A stretch of DNA of 64,000 nucleotides from Microbacterium festucae (GTDB lineage: Bacteria; Actinomycetota; Actinomycetes; Actinomycetales; Microbacteriaceae). Numbering within the stretch: the first letter of the stretch is position 1; each line of letters begins with the position of its first letter. The translations under genes were made by a program, and so were the position numbers. The notes under the pieces are model-generated. The model was not told the origin of the DNA. It saw only the letters and a program-made list of their open reading frames with translations, and searched no databases. The stretch spans positions 434,001 through 498,000 of the forward strand of contig NZ_JAOEFC010000003.1 in NCBI RefSeq assembly GCF_025421715.1, read 5' to 3'. Positions 43,492 to 53,398 of the stretch are shown here, one piece after another.

Positions 43492-46242
43492 ATGTCAGCC
43501 GATGATCGACTCCCCGCCGAAGCGCGGGCGAGGAAGCTCATTGACTCCCAACTCGAAGCCGCTGGTTGGGTTGTGCAAGACCGCAAGGCGTTAAACCTCT
43601 TCGCCGGGCAGGGCATCGCCGTCCGCGAGTTCATTATGGCGACGGGGCACGGCCGCGCAGACTACCTTCTGTACGTTGACAAGAAGGTGGTGGGCGTCAT
43701 CGAGGCGAAGCCCGTCGGCACGCCGCTGTCGGGGGTCGAGTGGCAGTCTGCGATGTACGCGACAGGACTGCCCGAAGTTCACGCCAAACGCGCCATCGTC
43801 GCAGACGGGCGGCTGCCGTTCGTGCTCGAGGCGTCCGGAGTCGAGACGCACTTCACGAACGGCTACGACCCGCACCCACGCGCCCGCCGGCTCTTCGCCT
43901 TTCCCCAGCCCGCGACCCTGGCACGGCAGGTTCGCGAGGCGACCGAGAGACCGGATGCCCCGGCCTGGCGTGCGCGCGTGCGCTCCTTGCCTGCGCTCGA
44001 CACGTCGAGTCTGCGTCCGGCGCAGATCGACGCGATCCAAGGGGTCGAGCGGTCGCTGCGCGAGCAGCGGTTCTCGCGATCGCTCATCCAGATGGCGACC
44101 GGCGCCGGCAAGACCTTCACCGCCGTCACCGAGGCGTATCGCCTGCTCGCGTTCGGCGGTTTCACTCGCATCCTGTTCCTCGTCGATCGGAACAATCTCG
44201 CCGATCAGACGCTCGCGGAGTTCCAGAACTACCGAACGCCCGGAGACGGGCGCCGGTTCACCGAGCTCTATCCCGTCGCGAAGCTCTCGAGCGCCGGGAT
44301 GCTTCAGTCCTCGAGCGTCGTCATCTCGACGATCCAGCGCGTGCATCGGGCACTCCAGGGCAAGCAGGTCGATGACCGCGACGACCCGGGCATCGACGGG
44401 TATGTGCCGGACGAGCCGGTATCGGTGGCGTACAGCGCGACGCTCCCGCCCGAGGCGTTCGACCTTGTGATCGTCGATGAGGCGCACCGTTCGATCTACG
44501 GAGTGTGGCGCGGAGTGCTCGAGTATTTCGACGCGCACATCGTCGGTCTTACCGCGACGCCGGGCAAGCAAACGTTCGGCTTCTTCCAGCAGAACCTCGT
44601 CTCGGAGTACACCTACCCCGAGTCGATCGCCGACGGCGTCAACGTCGACTTCGACATCTACCGGATCAAGACGCGGGTCAGCGAAGAGGGCGGGCTGATC
44701 GAGGCCGGCACCGTCGTGCCGAAGATCGACCGGCGCACGCGACGACAGCGGCTCGAGGCGCTAGACGAAGAACTCGACTACACGGCATCCCAACTCGACC
44801 GCGCCGTGACGAATCTGTCGCAACTGCGCACCATCCTCGAGACCTACCGCGATCGCATGCCCGAGATCTTCCCTGGGCGCCGCGTCGTGCCCAAGACCCT
44901 CATCTTCTGCAAAGACGACAACCACGCCGAGACCGTCGTCACCCTCGTGCGAGAAGTGTTCGGCAAGGGCAACGACTTCGCAGCCAAAATCACCTACATC
45001 GCAAAAGACCCGAAGGGGCACCTGCGGGCCTTCCGCACATCGCCCACGCTCCGCGTCGCGGTGACCGTCGACATGATCGCGACCGGCACCGACGTGAAGC
45101 CGCTGGAGTGCGTCTTCTTCCTACGCGACGTGCGCAGCGCCCAGTATTTCGAGCAGATGAAAGGTCGTGGCGCACGCACGATCGCGTCGGCGGACTTTCA
45201 GGCGGTGACGCCGGACGCTCCGGAGAAGACGCGCTTCGTCATCGTCGACGCCGTCGGAGTGACGGAGCATGACTTCGTCGAACCGCCACTCAACCGCGAT
45301 CGCGGCATCTCGCTGCAGAAGCTGCTCGCGAAGGTGGCCGACCTTTCGATCACCGAGGACGAGACCGCGACCCTCGCCTCGCGTCTTGCCGCCCTCGAGC
45401 TGCAGCTGACGCCCGGGGAGCGCACGGAACTCGACACGGTGGCCGGCGCATCAGTCCGCGACATCGTCCGCGGGATCGTGGATGCTGTCGACCCCGACAA
45501 GCAGGCCGCCGCGGTGTCCTCCGCTGTCGACCGGGAGGGAGCTGTCGCGGCGCTCATCGAGCGCGCCATCGAGCCGCTCGCGGCGAACCCCGACCTTCGC
45601 TCACGCATCCTCGAACTACGCCGTGCCCACGACCAGGTGATCGACGAGGTCACCATCGACGAGCTCGTGGACGCGTATGGCGTCGTCGACACGGGTCGCG
45701 CGCGCTCGATTGTCGAGTCCTGGCGCGCGTACCTCGCCGAGCATCGCAGCGAGATCAGCGCGATCCAGCTGCTCACCGACGCGAGTAACCGTCGCGTGCC
45801 GTTCGCCGCGATCTCGGAGCTCGCCGATCGCATCGCACGCCCTCCGCACAACTGGACTGTCGACCTCATCTGGCATGCTTACGAGACCCTGCAGATCGAG
45901 CGCGTGCGTCCCAATGCGCACGCGCGGCTGACGGACCTTGTCTCGCTTTTGCGTTACGAGCTGGGGGAGGATGCGGACCTCGTGCCTTACGCGGATGTCG
46001 TGCGCTCACGCTACAACGAGTGGCTCGGTCAGCAGCAACTCGCAGGTGTGACGTTCACCGAGTCCCAGCGGTGGTGGCTCGACCGAATGGCGGACGTCAT
46101 CGCAAATTCGGCAGGATTGACGGATGCCGATCTCGACGCCGCACCCTTCACCGAGCGCGGCGGGGTCGACGGCGCCGTTCGTGACCTGGGAGCGGGTACG
46201 GGAATGCTGATCGAGGAACTGAACGCGGAGCTGACCGCGTGA
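43492..46242 (+). CDS. hsdR: Type I restriction enzyme R subunit
   Basis: A 916-aa motor-nuclease subunit. N-terminal nuclease: Asp57 (GRADYLL) and Glu71-Ala-Lys73 (VIEAK). SF2 motor: Walker A ATGAGKT (residues 202-208), DEAH at 329-332, and motif VI-like QMKGRGART. C-terminal helical region for assembly with M and S. It translocates DNA and cuts far from the recognition site when the site is unmethylated. The start is supported by the leaderless -10. The hsdS GTG overlaps its stop. Confidence 0.95.
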   Translation: MSADDRLPAEARARKLIDSQLEAAGWVVQDRKALNLFAGQGIAVREFIMATGHGRADYLLYVDKKVVGVIEAKPVGTPLSGVEWQSAMYATGLPEVHAKRAIVADGRLPFVLEASGVETHFTNGYDPHPRARRLFAFPQPATLARQVREATERPDAPAWRARVRSLPALDTSSLRPAQIDAIQGVERSLREQRFSRSLIQMATGAGKTFTAVTEAYRLLAFGGFTRILFLVDRNNLADQTLAEFQNYRTPGDGRRFTELYPVAKLSSAGMLQSSSVVISTIQRVHRALQGKQVDDRDDPGIDGYVPDEPVSVAYSATLPPEAFDLVIVDEAHRSIYGVWRGVLEYFDAHIVGLTATPGKQTFGFFQQNLVSEYTYPESIADGVNVDFDIYRIKTRVSEEGGLIEAGTVVPKIDRRTRRQRLEALDEELDYTASQLDRAVTNLSQLRTILETYRDRMPEIFPGRRVVPKTLIFCKDDNHAETVVTLVREVFGKGNDFAAKITYIAKDPKGHLRAFRTSPTLRVAVTVDMIATGTDVKPLECVFFLRDVRSAQYFEQMKGRGARTIASADFQAVTPDAPEKTRFVIVDAVGVTEHDFVEPPLNRDRGISLQKLLAKVADLSITEDETATLASRLAALELQLTPGERTELDTVAGASVRDIVRGIVDAVDPDKQAAAVSSAVDREGAVAALIERAIEPLAANPDLRSRILELRRAHDQVIDEVTIDELVDAYGVVDTGRARSIVESWRAYLAEHRSEISAIQLLTDASNRRVPFAAISELADRIARPPHNWTVDLIWHAYETLQIERVRPNAHARLTDLVSLLRYELGEDADLVPYADVVRSRYNEWLGQQQLAGVTFTESQRWWLDRMADVIANSAGLTDADLDAAPFTERGGVDGAVRDLGAGTGMLIEELNAELTA

Positions 46243-47435
46243 GCCCGCCCAGTGGCTGGAAGCTGGCGCGGCTGGGTGACATCCTGATCGTGCGATACGG
46301 CAAGGCACTGCAGGCTGATTCCCGCTCGCAGGACGGCGAGTTCCCCGTCCTCGGGTCGGCTGGCCGACTCACGGGAACGTCGCAAGCGCTCACGAGGCAG
46401 CCGGCGGTGGTCGTTGGGAGAAAGGGCGCGGTCGGCGCTGTACACCTCGTTGAGGGTGGAAGCTGGCCGCTGGATACGACGTACTACATCAACGTGCCCC
46501 CGTCCTTCGAACCCCGCTTTCTCGCCTGGCAGCTTCGGGCACTTGACCTCGCGCAGCTCGACAGTTCGACTGCAGTTCCCAGCCTGCGGAGACAAGATCT
46601 CGAAGCTCAGTCGCTGCTTCAGCCGGAATTGCATGAGCAGCGGCGAATCGTCGACATCCTTGAGGACCACCTCTCTCGCCTCGATGCTGCTGGGTCTGGA
46701 CTCGCTTCGATCACAGCCCGTGCAGAGGCACTACTCGCGAGCCAGGCCGCAGTCTCTCTCGCCGCAGCAGGTGGTCAGATGACGACGATCGGGACTGTCT
46801 CGACGAACGTCAAGAACGGCGTGTTCGTCTCGCGTTCGACCCAGCAAGCCACAGGAGTCCCGATTCTCCGCATCGGAAGCGTTAGGCCGATGAAGATCGA
46901 CTTTTCGAACAGTGGTCGATCGGGCCTCACGGACGCCGAGGTCGATGCAGCGGGAGGTCGACTTGCGGAAGGCGACGTACTGTTTACCCGATACAACGGA
47001 AACCCCAAACTTGTGGCGTCCGCCGCGGTCGTCCCAGCGATCGGTCGAACCTTCACCTACCCCGACAAACTCATCCGGGTACGTGTGCGGCAGGATGTGG
47101 TCCGTTCAGAGTTTCTCGCCGTTGCTGCGCGGTGGGGAGCCACACGCACGAACCTCCAGTCCCGCGTCAAGACGACATCGGGGCAGGCAGGGATCTCGGG
47201 TGCCGACTTGAAGGCAACGCCATTGATTCTTCCGTCGCTGGCCGAGCAGGATGCGATTATCGCGCGGATCGGCGAGGTCGCACATGGTGCAGCGGCTCTG
47301 ATCGACTCGGTTTCTCGCGCACACCGGCGATCGCATGCGCTTCGCCGGGCTCTGCTCGCGGCGGCGTTCTCCGGCCAGCTCGCGGGCGTGGCCTCCGATT
47401 CCGATCGCATTGAAGAGCTCGCGTCAGCGCTGTAA
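46239..47435 (+). CDS. hsdS: Type I restriction enzyme specificity subunit
   Basis: A 398-aa DNA-recognition subunit with two variable target-recognition domains (about residues 1-125 and 185-340), each followed by a conserved helix (LQPELHEQRRIVDILEDHLSRLDAA and LPSLAEQDAIIARIGEVA), the normal symmetry of HsdS. It determines the bipartite target sequence, which cannot be read from here. The GTG start overlaps the hsdR stop (GTGA). It precedes hsdM by 42 bp. Confidence 0.93.
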   Translation: MSPPSGWKLARLGDILIVRYGKALQADSRSQDGEFPVLGSAGRLTGTSQALTRQPAVVVGRKGAVGAVHLVEGGSWPLDTTYYINVPPSFEPRFLAWQLRALDLAQLDSSTAVPSLRRQDLEAQSLLQPELHEQRRIVDILEDHLSRLDAAGSGLASITARAEALLASQAAVSLAAAGGQMTTIGTVSTNVKNGVFVSRSTQQATGVPILRIGSVRPMKIDFSNSGRSGLTDAEVDAAGGRLAEGDVLFTRYNGNPKLVASAAVVPAIGRTFTYPDKLIRVRVRQDVVRSEFLAVAARWGATRTNLQSRVKTTSGQAGISGADLKATPLILPSLAEQDAIIARIGEVAHGAAALIDSVSRAHRRSHALRRALLAAAFSGQLAGVASDSDRIEELASAL

Positions 47436-47477
47436 CAGACTCGACTCAAGCCCTACCGAAGACCTGGAGCCCACTTC

Positions 47478-48959
47478 ATGATCGATCCCCGCCGCCTCGT
47501 CGACAAGCTGTGGGCGTATGCGAACGTGCTGCGCGACGACGGTGTCGGCACCATCGACTACACCGAGCAGCTCACCTACCTGCTGTTCCTCAAGATGGCC
47601 CACGAGCGCGCGACGCGGCCGCTGCGTCCGGAGCGAATCGTGCCGGAGGGGTACTCGTGGCAACACCTGCTTGATGCCGACGGGATCGAGCTCGAGACCG
47701 AGTACACGCGCATCCTGCAGGGACTCGGCCGCGAGCCGGGCACGCTCGGCGTGATCTTCCGCAAGGCGCAGAACCGCGTGCAGGATCCCGCGAAGCTGAA
47801 GCGCCTCATACATGACCTCATCGACGCCGAGCAGTGGTCGCAGACGGGCGTCGACATCAAGGGCGACGCCTACGAGTCGCTCCTCGCCAAGGGCGCCGAA
47901 GACGTGAAGTCGGGCGCCGGCCAATACTTCACTCCGCGGGCGATCATCGATGCGATCGTGGACTGCGTCCGCCCGACGGTTGACGACACCGTCACCGACC
48001 CCGCGTGCGGCACCGGCGGGTTTTTGCTCCAGGCCTTCGAGTTCGCGTCACGGGAGGCGGCATCCTTCACTCCTCCCCAGCGCGAGCACCTGCAGAAGAA
48101 GTTGATCCACGGCGTCGAACTCGTCGACGGCACAGCACGTCTGGCCGCGATGAACCTCCTTCTGCACGGAGCGGGCGAGCCGAACGGTCCGTCGCTCATC
48201 GAAGTGAAGGACTCACTCATCGCCGATCCGGGGCGTCGCTGGAGCGTCGTGCTGTCGAACCCGCCGTTCGGGCGCAAGTCCTCGCTGACCATGGTCGGCG
48301 CCGACGGGCGCGAAGCGCGCGAACACCTCGAGATCGCGCGTCAGGACTTCGTCGTCACGACCTCGAACAAACAGCTCAACTTCCTGCAGCACATCGCTAC
48401 GATCCTCGACATCAACGGCCGCGCCGCCGTCGTGCTTCCCGACAACGTTCTGTTTGAAGGAGGCGCCGGTGAGACATTGCGCCGCCGCATGCTGAAGGAC
48501 TTCGACCTTCACACGATGCTGCGCCTGCCGACGGGCATCTTCTACGCGGGTGGCGTCAAGGCCAACGTGCTGTTCTTCGACAAGAGGCCGGCGGGCGAGC
48601 GCCCGTGGACTTCGAAGCTCTGGATCTACGACCTGCGCACCAACCAGCACTTCACGCTTAAGCAGAACCCACTGACCCGCGCGCATCTCGAGGACTTCGT
48701 CCAGTCGTTCGGAAGCGACCATGGCGCGCGCGTCGAGACCGAGCGGTTTAAGGCGTTCGATTACGCCGACGTGATCGCACGCGACAAAGTCAACCTCGAT
48801 ATCACCTGGCTCCGGGATGAGTCGTTGGAAGGTCTCGACAACCTCCCGGCACCGGAAGTCATTGCGCGCGAGATCGTTGACGATCTCGCCGCCGCCCTTG
48901 CCGAATTCGAGGCCGTGGCAGCATCGCTCGAGTCGAGCTCAGCTCCCGGGCACGCCTAG
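47478..48959 (+). CDS. hsdM: Type I restriction enzyme methyltransferase subunit
   Basis: A 493-aa N6-adenine methyltransferase with an HsdM N-terminal helical domain (~1-140), AdoMet motif I DPACGTGGF (residues 174-182), and catalytic motif IV NPPF (261-264). It methylates the sequence chosen by HsdS and protects host DNA. The gene order R-S-M is less common than R-M-S or M-S-R. There is no strong ribosome site. It is the last gene of the set. Confidence 0.95.
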   Translation: MIDPRRLVDKLWAYANVLRDDGVGTIDYTEQLTYLLFLKMAHERATRPLRPERIVPEGYSWQHLLDADGIELETEYTRILQGLGREPGTLGVIFRKAQNRVQDPAKLKRLIHDLIDAEQWSQTGVDIKGDAYESLLAKGAEDVKSGAGQYFTPRAIIDAIVDCVRPTVDDTVTDPACGTGGFLLQAFEFASREAASFTPPQREHLQKKLIHGVELVDGTARLAAMNLLLHGAGEPNGPSLIEVKDSLIADPGRRWSVVLSNPPFGRKSSLTMVGADGREAREHLEIARQDFVVTTSNKQLNFLQHIATILDINGRAAVVLPDNVLFEGGAGETLRRRMLKDFDLHTMLRLPTGIFYAGGVKANVLFFDKRPAGERPWTSKLWIYDLRTNQHFTLKQNPLTRAHLEDFVQSFGSDHGARVETERFKAFDYADVIARDKVNLDITWLRDESLEGLDNLPAPEVIAREIVDDLAAALAEFEAVAASLESSSAPGHA

Positions 48960-49097
48960 GTGTTACCAAGAACCGCACGGATATCGCCTGGGGCTGCTCG
49001 CCCTCACTCAGCCGGCCCGCCTTTCACACCACTTCCCGAGAGTCCACCCTCGATGGCTAGGCTCCCGGGCTTGATGCGCTGCAGCCCACCCGACCAA

Positions 49098-49121
49098 GTA
49101 GCGATCCAGGTAGCGATGCAC
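49098..49121 (+). repeat. Tandem 12-bp repeats upstream of the relaxase (candidate oriT region)
   Basis: GTAGCGATCCAG followed directly by GTAGCGATGCAC (10 of 12 identical), about 110 bp before the relaxase start, in a 268-bp gene-free stretch. Short iterated repeats beside a relaxase gene are typical of transfer origins, but the nick site is not identified. Confidence 0.4.
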
Positions 49122-49215
49122 GCAGGCACCAGCGGTGAGCGACCCCCTTTAGAAGCACTCCGCAACAACTACCTGCATGCCACAAAAATACCTGGATAAC
49201 GGGTAAAAACGCTCG

Positions 49216-49221
49216 TACTCT
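49216..49221 (+). promoter_or_regulatory. -10 element TACTCT of the relaxase gene (leaderless)
   Basis: TACTCT, GGCGCC, then ATG at 49228; identical in layout to the hsdR promoter. Confidence 0.55.
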
Positions 49222-49227
49222 GGCGCC

Positions 49228-51969
49228 ATGCGAGGAGGCCTCGAGCGCTGGAAGCGGGGTGTCGAATCCCGAGGGGTTCGGCAGGCCATCGCGTACGCAC
49301 TCGAGGGCACATGCGACGCCCACCTGCAGCAGGCGACGGGCCTGGCAGCGCTCGAGGCCTACAGCACCGCATCCGATTCCACCGTCTCTCGGTTCATCGT
49401 CGACAACGGCGTCATCACGTCGGACGAGCTCACGGCCGGCGGCCTCCGGGTATGGCTTACCGGTCATGACCCGGTCACGGGGGAGGAGCGCGGCCACCAG
49501 CGGCTGAGTCCCGACGCCGACCTCCTGCTTGACGGGACGCTCAACCACCCAAAGTCCTACAGCATCGCCGCGCTGCTACATCCCGAACTCGCTGTCGAGT
49601 TCGAGGCCCTGCAAGACCGGCTGCGTGAGCGCATCCTGCTCACCTGGCAGATCGAGCTCAACGCGCGGCGCGGACACGGTGGGCTCATCCGCGAGGCGAT
49701 TGCGCGCATCGAGGTTGTCGAGCTGCAGCACCGTCGCTCGCGCGCGCTCGACCCGCACATCCACCGGCACCTCTGGCTGAACATCAAGGTGCGCGGCGCG
49801 GATGGCAAGTGGTCGAACCTCGATTCGCGCGTCGCGATGAAGCTGCACACCGTCATCAACGCCGAGGGCGAGCTCGCGGCCCGCACTGATCCCGCGTGGA
49901 TCGCCGCGCTCGCGCGCCACGGCTACACGCTCGACGGCGCGGGGGAGATCGCCGAACTGGCCGGCGCCGTGCGTCCGCTCTCGCGTCGGTCCTCACAGAT
50001 CGAGGCGAACCGTGCGCGCCTGATCGCGGAATGGTCGGCGGCGCACGGAGGATTGGCGCCGAGCGTCGACGCATTGCAGCAGATGGACCGACGGGCGTGG
50101 GCGGTGGCGCGTCCGAATAAGCCGGCCGACATCGACGAGATGTCGTGGGAGACGAAAGTCCGCGACGAGATCGCGGCGATCAATCCGAGCCTGATCTCAC
50201 CGCGCGCAGCCGTTCCCACCGCCGCAAGAGATCTGCACACGGTCGATCTCGATCTGCTCGCCGCACAGGCGATTGTCGACGCAGACGAACGGTCCACCTC
50301 GAGCGGTGGGCGGTTCAGCATTTTCGACCTTCGCGCGGGTGCGATCCGCGCGCTCTCGCGCATGGGTGTCGTTGCCGAGCGTGACCGGCTGGATGGGGTG
50401 ATCGCCGACGTCACCGAGCGTGCCACGCGTGCCGTGTATCGTCTTGTCGCGGATGACCCGCCGGCGCACGTGAAGGCGTTCATGGCGACCGAGACCCTGG
50501 GCGCGAAATTGCGTCTCGCCGGCCGTCTGGAAGCGCTCGCCCACCAAGGGCGCTCGCTGCTGCCGGGCGAACTGCGCCGATTCGCGCACAACGAGGATCT
50601 TTCAACACTGGATGCCACGCAAGCCGTGGCGGCGTGCGCCATCGCTGGCACGGACAATCTCGTGACGGTGACCGGCCCCGCCGGTACGGGCAAGACGACG
50701 ATGCTGCGCGCTGCGTTCGCGGCGCTCACGGCTCAACGGCGGCGGATGCTCGTCGTTGCCCCCACGCGAAAAGCGGCGTCGGTGGCGTCTCGCGAGATCG
50801 GAGCCGCGGCATCCAGTCTTCACGCCCTCCTCTCGGATCACGGCTACCGATGGGGCGCGGATGAGACGGGAGCGAAGGTCTGGACGCGGCTTCGTCGAGG
50901 CGAGGTCGACCTCAGGGCAGGCGCTGTCTACGTTGGTCCGACCCGATACCCACTGGGTCCCGGCGATCGGATCGTCGTCGACGAAGCCGGCATGGTCGAC
51001 CTGCAGACGGCCAACGTTCTTGTGGAGCTCGCGATCGAGCATGGCGTCGGGCTGGCGTTCGTGGGGGACACGCATCAAGCGCTACCCGTCGGACATGCGG
51101 GCGCGATGGGCTCCGCGATCCGGCACGCGAACGCTGCGGTCGAGCTCGACACGGTGCACCGGTTCCGCGATCCCGACTACGCCGCGCTCACGCTGCGACT
51201 GCGGAACGCCGGAGATCGCGAGCGGGCGCTGATGGTTGCGTCCGCGCTTGCGGAACGCGGTCACCTCGACCGGGTCGATCACCACGACGCGGCACGCGAG
51301 CGGATGATCGAGGCGTACTTCAAGTGGCATGCGCGCGGTAAGCGCGTGACGCTGGTGTCCGGCACCAACGCTGAGGCGGATGCCATCAACGACGCCATCC
51401 AGCAGCGGCGGGTGAACGAAGGTGAACTCGACGCCGGCGTCGCCGCGTGGGGGATGGGGGAGCAGCGCATCCTAGTTGGCGACACCGTCCAGACCCGTCG
51501 CAACGACCGGTTCACGGGCGTTGAGAATCGCGCGCAGTGGATCGTGCGCGGCATCCGGGACGAGCTCGTCGACCTGGTGTCGGTGGGCGACAGCGGCGAG
51601 CTGGCTCGCGTGTCCGCCGAGTATGCGCGCGAGCACCTGCAGCTCGCGTATGCGTCTACCGTGCACGGTGTGCAGGGCGACACGGCCGACGCATCGGTGG
51701 TCGGACCCGGTGTGGATGCCGCCGGGCTCTACGTCGGCCTCACCCGCGGGCGGGTGCACAACGCTGCGATTGTGGTTGCGCGGACGGATGCCGCGGCTCG
51801 CGAGTGCCTCGCGGACTCGATGCAGCGCGGTACGCCGGAATTGACGATGCAGGATGCCGTGCGCGCGGCCGAGGCGGAGCTGCGGCGTGCCGCGAGGGAG
51901 CGGGAGGCGGCGATGCTAACCGGACCAGTGACCGGGGCGCCGAGTGCGGGGCGCGGGATCGGAATGTAG
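49228..51969 (+). CDS. MobF-family conjugative relaxase with RecD-like helicase
   Basis: A 913-aa TrwC/TraA-like protein. The N-terminal relaxase has the three-His metal site (His168, then His179 and His181 in LDPHIHRHLW) at the same spacing as TrwC; a Tyr at about 23 or 45 may be the nucleophile. The C-terminal half is a RecD2-like 5'-3' helicase with Walker A GPAGTGKT (483-490), VVDEAGMVD, and a C-terminal YASTVHGVQG motif. It would nick and unwind element DNA for transfer. It is shorter than typical TraA proteins (often above 1,000 aa). No secretion system is encoded nearby. Confidence 0.92.
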   Translation: MRGGLERWKRGVESRGVRQAIAYALEGTCDAHLQQATGLAALEAYSTASDSTVSRFIVDNGVITSDELTAGGLRVWLTGHDPVTGEERGHQRLSPDADLLLDGTLNHPKSYSIAALLHPELAVEFEALQDRLRERILLTWQIELNARRGHGGLIREAIARIEVVELQHRRSRALDPHIHRHLWLNIKVRGADGKWSNLDSRVAMKLHTVINAEGELAARTDPAWIAALARHGYTLDGAGEIAELAGAVRPLSRRSSQIEANRARLIAEWSAAHGGLAPSVDALQQMDRRAWAVARPNKPADIDEMSWETKVRDEIAAINPSLISPRAAVPTAARDLHTVDLDLLAAQAIVDADERSTSSGGRFSIFDLRAGAIRALSRMGVVAERDRLDGVIADVTERATRAVYRLVADDPPAHVKAFMATETLGAKLRLAGRLEALAHQGRSLLPGELRRFAHNEDLSTLDATQAVAACAIAGTDNLVTVTGPAGTGKTTMLRAAFAALTAQRRRMLVVAPTRKAASVASREIGAAASSLHALLSDHGYRWGADETGAKVWTRLRRGEVDLRAGAVYVGPTRYPLGPGDRIVVDEAGMVDLQTANVLVELAIEHGVGLAFVGDTHQALPVGHAGAMGSAIRHANAAVELDTVHRFRDPDYAALTLRLRNAGDRERALMVASALAERGHLDRVDHHDAARERMIEAYFKWHARGKRVTLVSGTNAEADAINDAIQQRRVNEGELDAGVAAWGMGEQRILVGDTVQTRRNDRFTGVENRAQWIVRGIRDELVDLVSVGDSGELARVSAEYAREHLQLAYASTVHGVQGDTADASVVGPGVDAAGLYVGLTRGRVHNAAIVVARTDAAARECLADSMQRGTPELTMQDAVRAAEAELRRAAREREAAMLTGPVTGAPSAGRGIGM

Positions 51970-52038
51970 AGGCAGCCGGTCCTATCTGTTGCCGCCACTA
52001 CGCGTTACCGAATCACGCGACGTATGCCCTGCGGCGCC

Positions 52039-52551
52039 CTACAACAGGTAGGCCGTGGCCACGCCACCGCCGGCGACCAGCAGGACGAGCGCACCCACCA
52101 ACGACCACGCAATAATCCGCGGCCAGTCAATCCATCGCCGCGTGCGGGTTCCGGGGCCGAACCCCGCGGCATCGGCGGCGCGGACGAAGTCGTCGAACCG
52201 GATGGTCACGCGCGGCGCCTCTGGCCGGGGCCGAGACTCGCTCGTGCGCGGGCGAGCGCGTTCGCGACGGGGCGGGGGAGTGCTCGTCGACGGAGGTGGC
52301 GTGCTCGCGAACGGGCCCGCAGACGGCTGAGCGCTCTCGCTTGACCGCGATGTTCTCGAGCTCGCAGCCGTGGTGGTCTCCACGCGTGCAGGGTCGCTGG
52401 TGAACCTTACGAGGATGTCCCGAGCTTCTCGCGCGCGAGCGAACTCACGTCCGAGCTGTCTCCGCCTCGCGTCATCCTCGAACGGATGCCGGCGTGCCTG
52501 GTGTTGGGAAGGACTCGACCGCCCATCAGATCGCGACACGCCGACCTTCAC
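52039..52551 (-). CDS. Proline-rich single-pass membrane protein divergent from hamA
   Basis: A protein of about 170 aa with a charged N-terminal helix (HPFEDDARRRQLGREFARAREARDILVRF), a disordered Ser/Thr/Pro-rich middle with repeated TPPP units, and one C-terminal membrane helix ending at the stop (IIAWSLVGALVLLVAGGGVATAYLL). I do not recognise it. The start is uncertain: GTG at 52551 (chosen, because it leaves 40 bp before hamA) or ATG at 52593, which would overlap the hamA start. It could be a membrane-anchored partner of the defence system; this is only a positional guess. Confidence 0.55.
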   Translation of the reverse strand: MKVGVSRSDGRSSPSQHQARRHPFEDDARRRQLGREFARAREARDILVRFTSDPARVETTTAASSRTSRSSESAQPSAGPFASTPPPSTSTPPPRRERARPRTSESRPRPEAPRVTIRFDDFVRAADAAGFGPGTRTRRWIDWPRIIAWSLVGALVLLVAGGGVATAYLL

Positions 52552-52579
52552 ACGTGATCTCGAACGATTGATCGCATCG

Positions 52580-52585
52580 TATGTT
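52580..52585 (+). promoter_or_regulatory. -10 element TATGTT of hamA (leaderless)
   Basis: TATGTT, GGCGAC, then the ATG at 52592. This fixes the hamA start and implies a leaderless message. Confidence 0.5.
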
Positions 52586-52591
52586 GGCGAC

Positions 52592-53398
52592 ATGAGGGGC
52601 ACCACGGCGACGCGGAATGGGAACGCAGCCACCGTACTGATCGTTGAGTTCTCGGACGAGTTGAAAGACGAGCTTCGAGCACGCTTTACTGCGTTCTGTT
52701 ATGGAGCAGAGCGCGTGCAAGAAGACAACGACTACTACTCGATTGAGGCAACGGTATCCGAGTTCCTGACTCGATTCGACTCCAAGCCCGACGAGACGAA
52801 GATCGGGATGGTGGGAGAATTGCTGATGCATCTGCTGCATCCGACTACTTACGCTGATCTGCTGAGTGCGGCCGTGTACTTCAACAAAGAAGATCGAAGC
52901 ATCAAGAAGGGCTTCGACCTTTCCTTCCTGCAACAGTCCCCGGACACTGTCTGGTATGGCGAGGTGAAATCCGGCGAACTCGGGGCTCTCGCGTCCGCCG
53001 ACGACAAGCTGCACGCGCTGTTCCTGCACGCCGCGCGCGACCTTCACGAGAAGTTGACAACTCCGCAGCGCTCGCGATGGGACGCCGCGCTGCTCGACGC
53101 GGATCTCACCCTCGCATCCGGCCACGCCGCGACGGTGAAACAGCTGCTGCGGTCCGACACGCGTGCGTTAGAAGACGGAGCGTCCATCTCCCGTCGTGCG
53201 TTCCTGGGTTCGGTCGTGCTGCACGACATCGACGCTTCGGCCATCTCGCAAGATGGAACCGACCGATCGATGTCAAGCATTGCTGGAAGTGCGAAGTTTC
53301 AGGATGTGAAGCTCCTAGCCATCCAACACGTCGGTATACAGGAGATCGTGTCATTCATTCGAACGCAGATGGTGCGGGCCGATGCCGAGACAAGTTGA
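52592..53398 (+). CDS. hamA: Hachiman anti-phage nuclease HamA (DUF1837)
   Basis: A 268-aa protein matching the HamA/DUF1837 layout. A PD-(D/E)XK-type site is visible as Glu76 (GELLMH), Asp109 (KKGFDLSF) and Glu124-Val-Lys126 (YGEVKSG). The Asp-Glu-x-Lys order and the upstream KIGMVGELLMHLL helix are typical of this family. In characterised Hachiman systems HamA is held by the HamB helicase and released to degrade DNA when DNA damage is sensed, killing or disabling infected cells. The start at 52592 follows a -10 by six bases. It overlaps hamB by 17 bp. Confidence 0.88.
   Translation: MRGTTATRNGNAATVLIVEFSDELKDELRARFTAFCYGAERVQEDNDYYSIEATVSEFLTRFDSKPDETKIGMVGELLMHLLHPTTYADLLSAAVYFNKEDRSIKKGFDLSFLQQSPDTVWYGEVKSGELGALASADDKLHALFLHAARDLHEKLTTPQRSRWDAALLDADLTLASGHAATVKQLLRSDTRALEDGASISRRAFLGSVVLHDIDASAISQDGTDRSMSSIAGSAKFQDVKLLAIQHVGIQEIVSFIRTQMVRADAETS

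Noticed and set aside
50145..51232. Overlapping plus-strand frames within the relaxase
   Set aside because: Shadow frames; the relaxase frame carries all the motifs.
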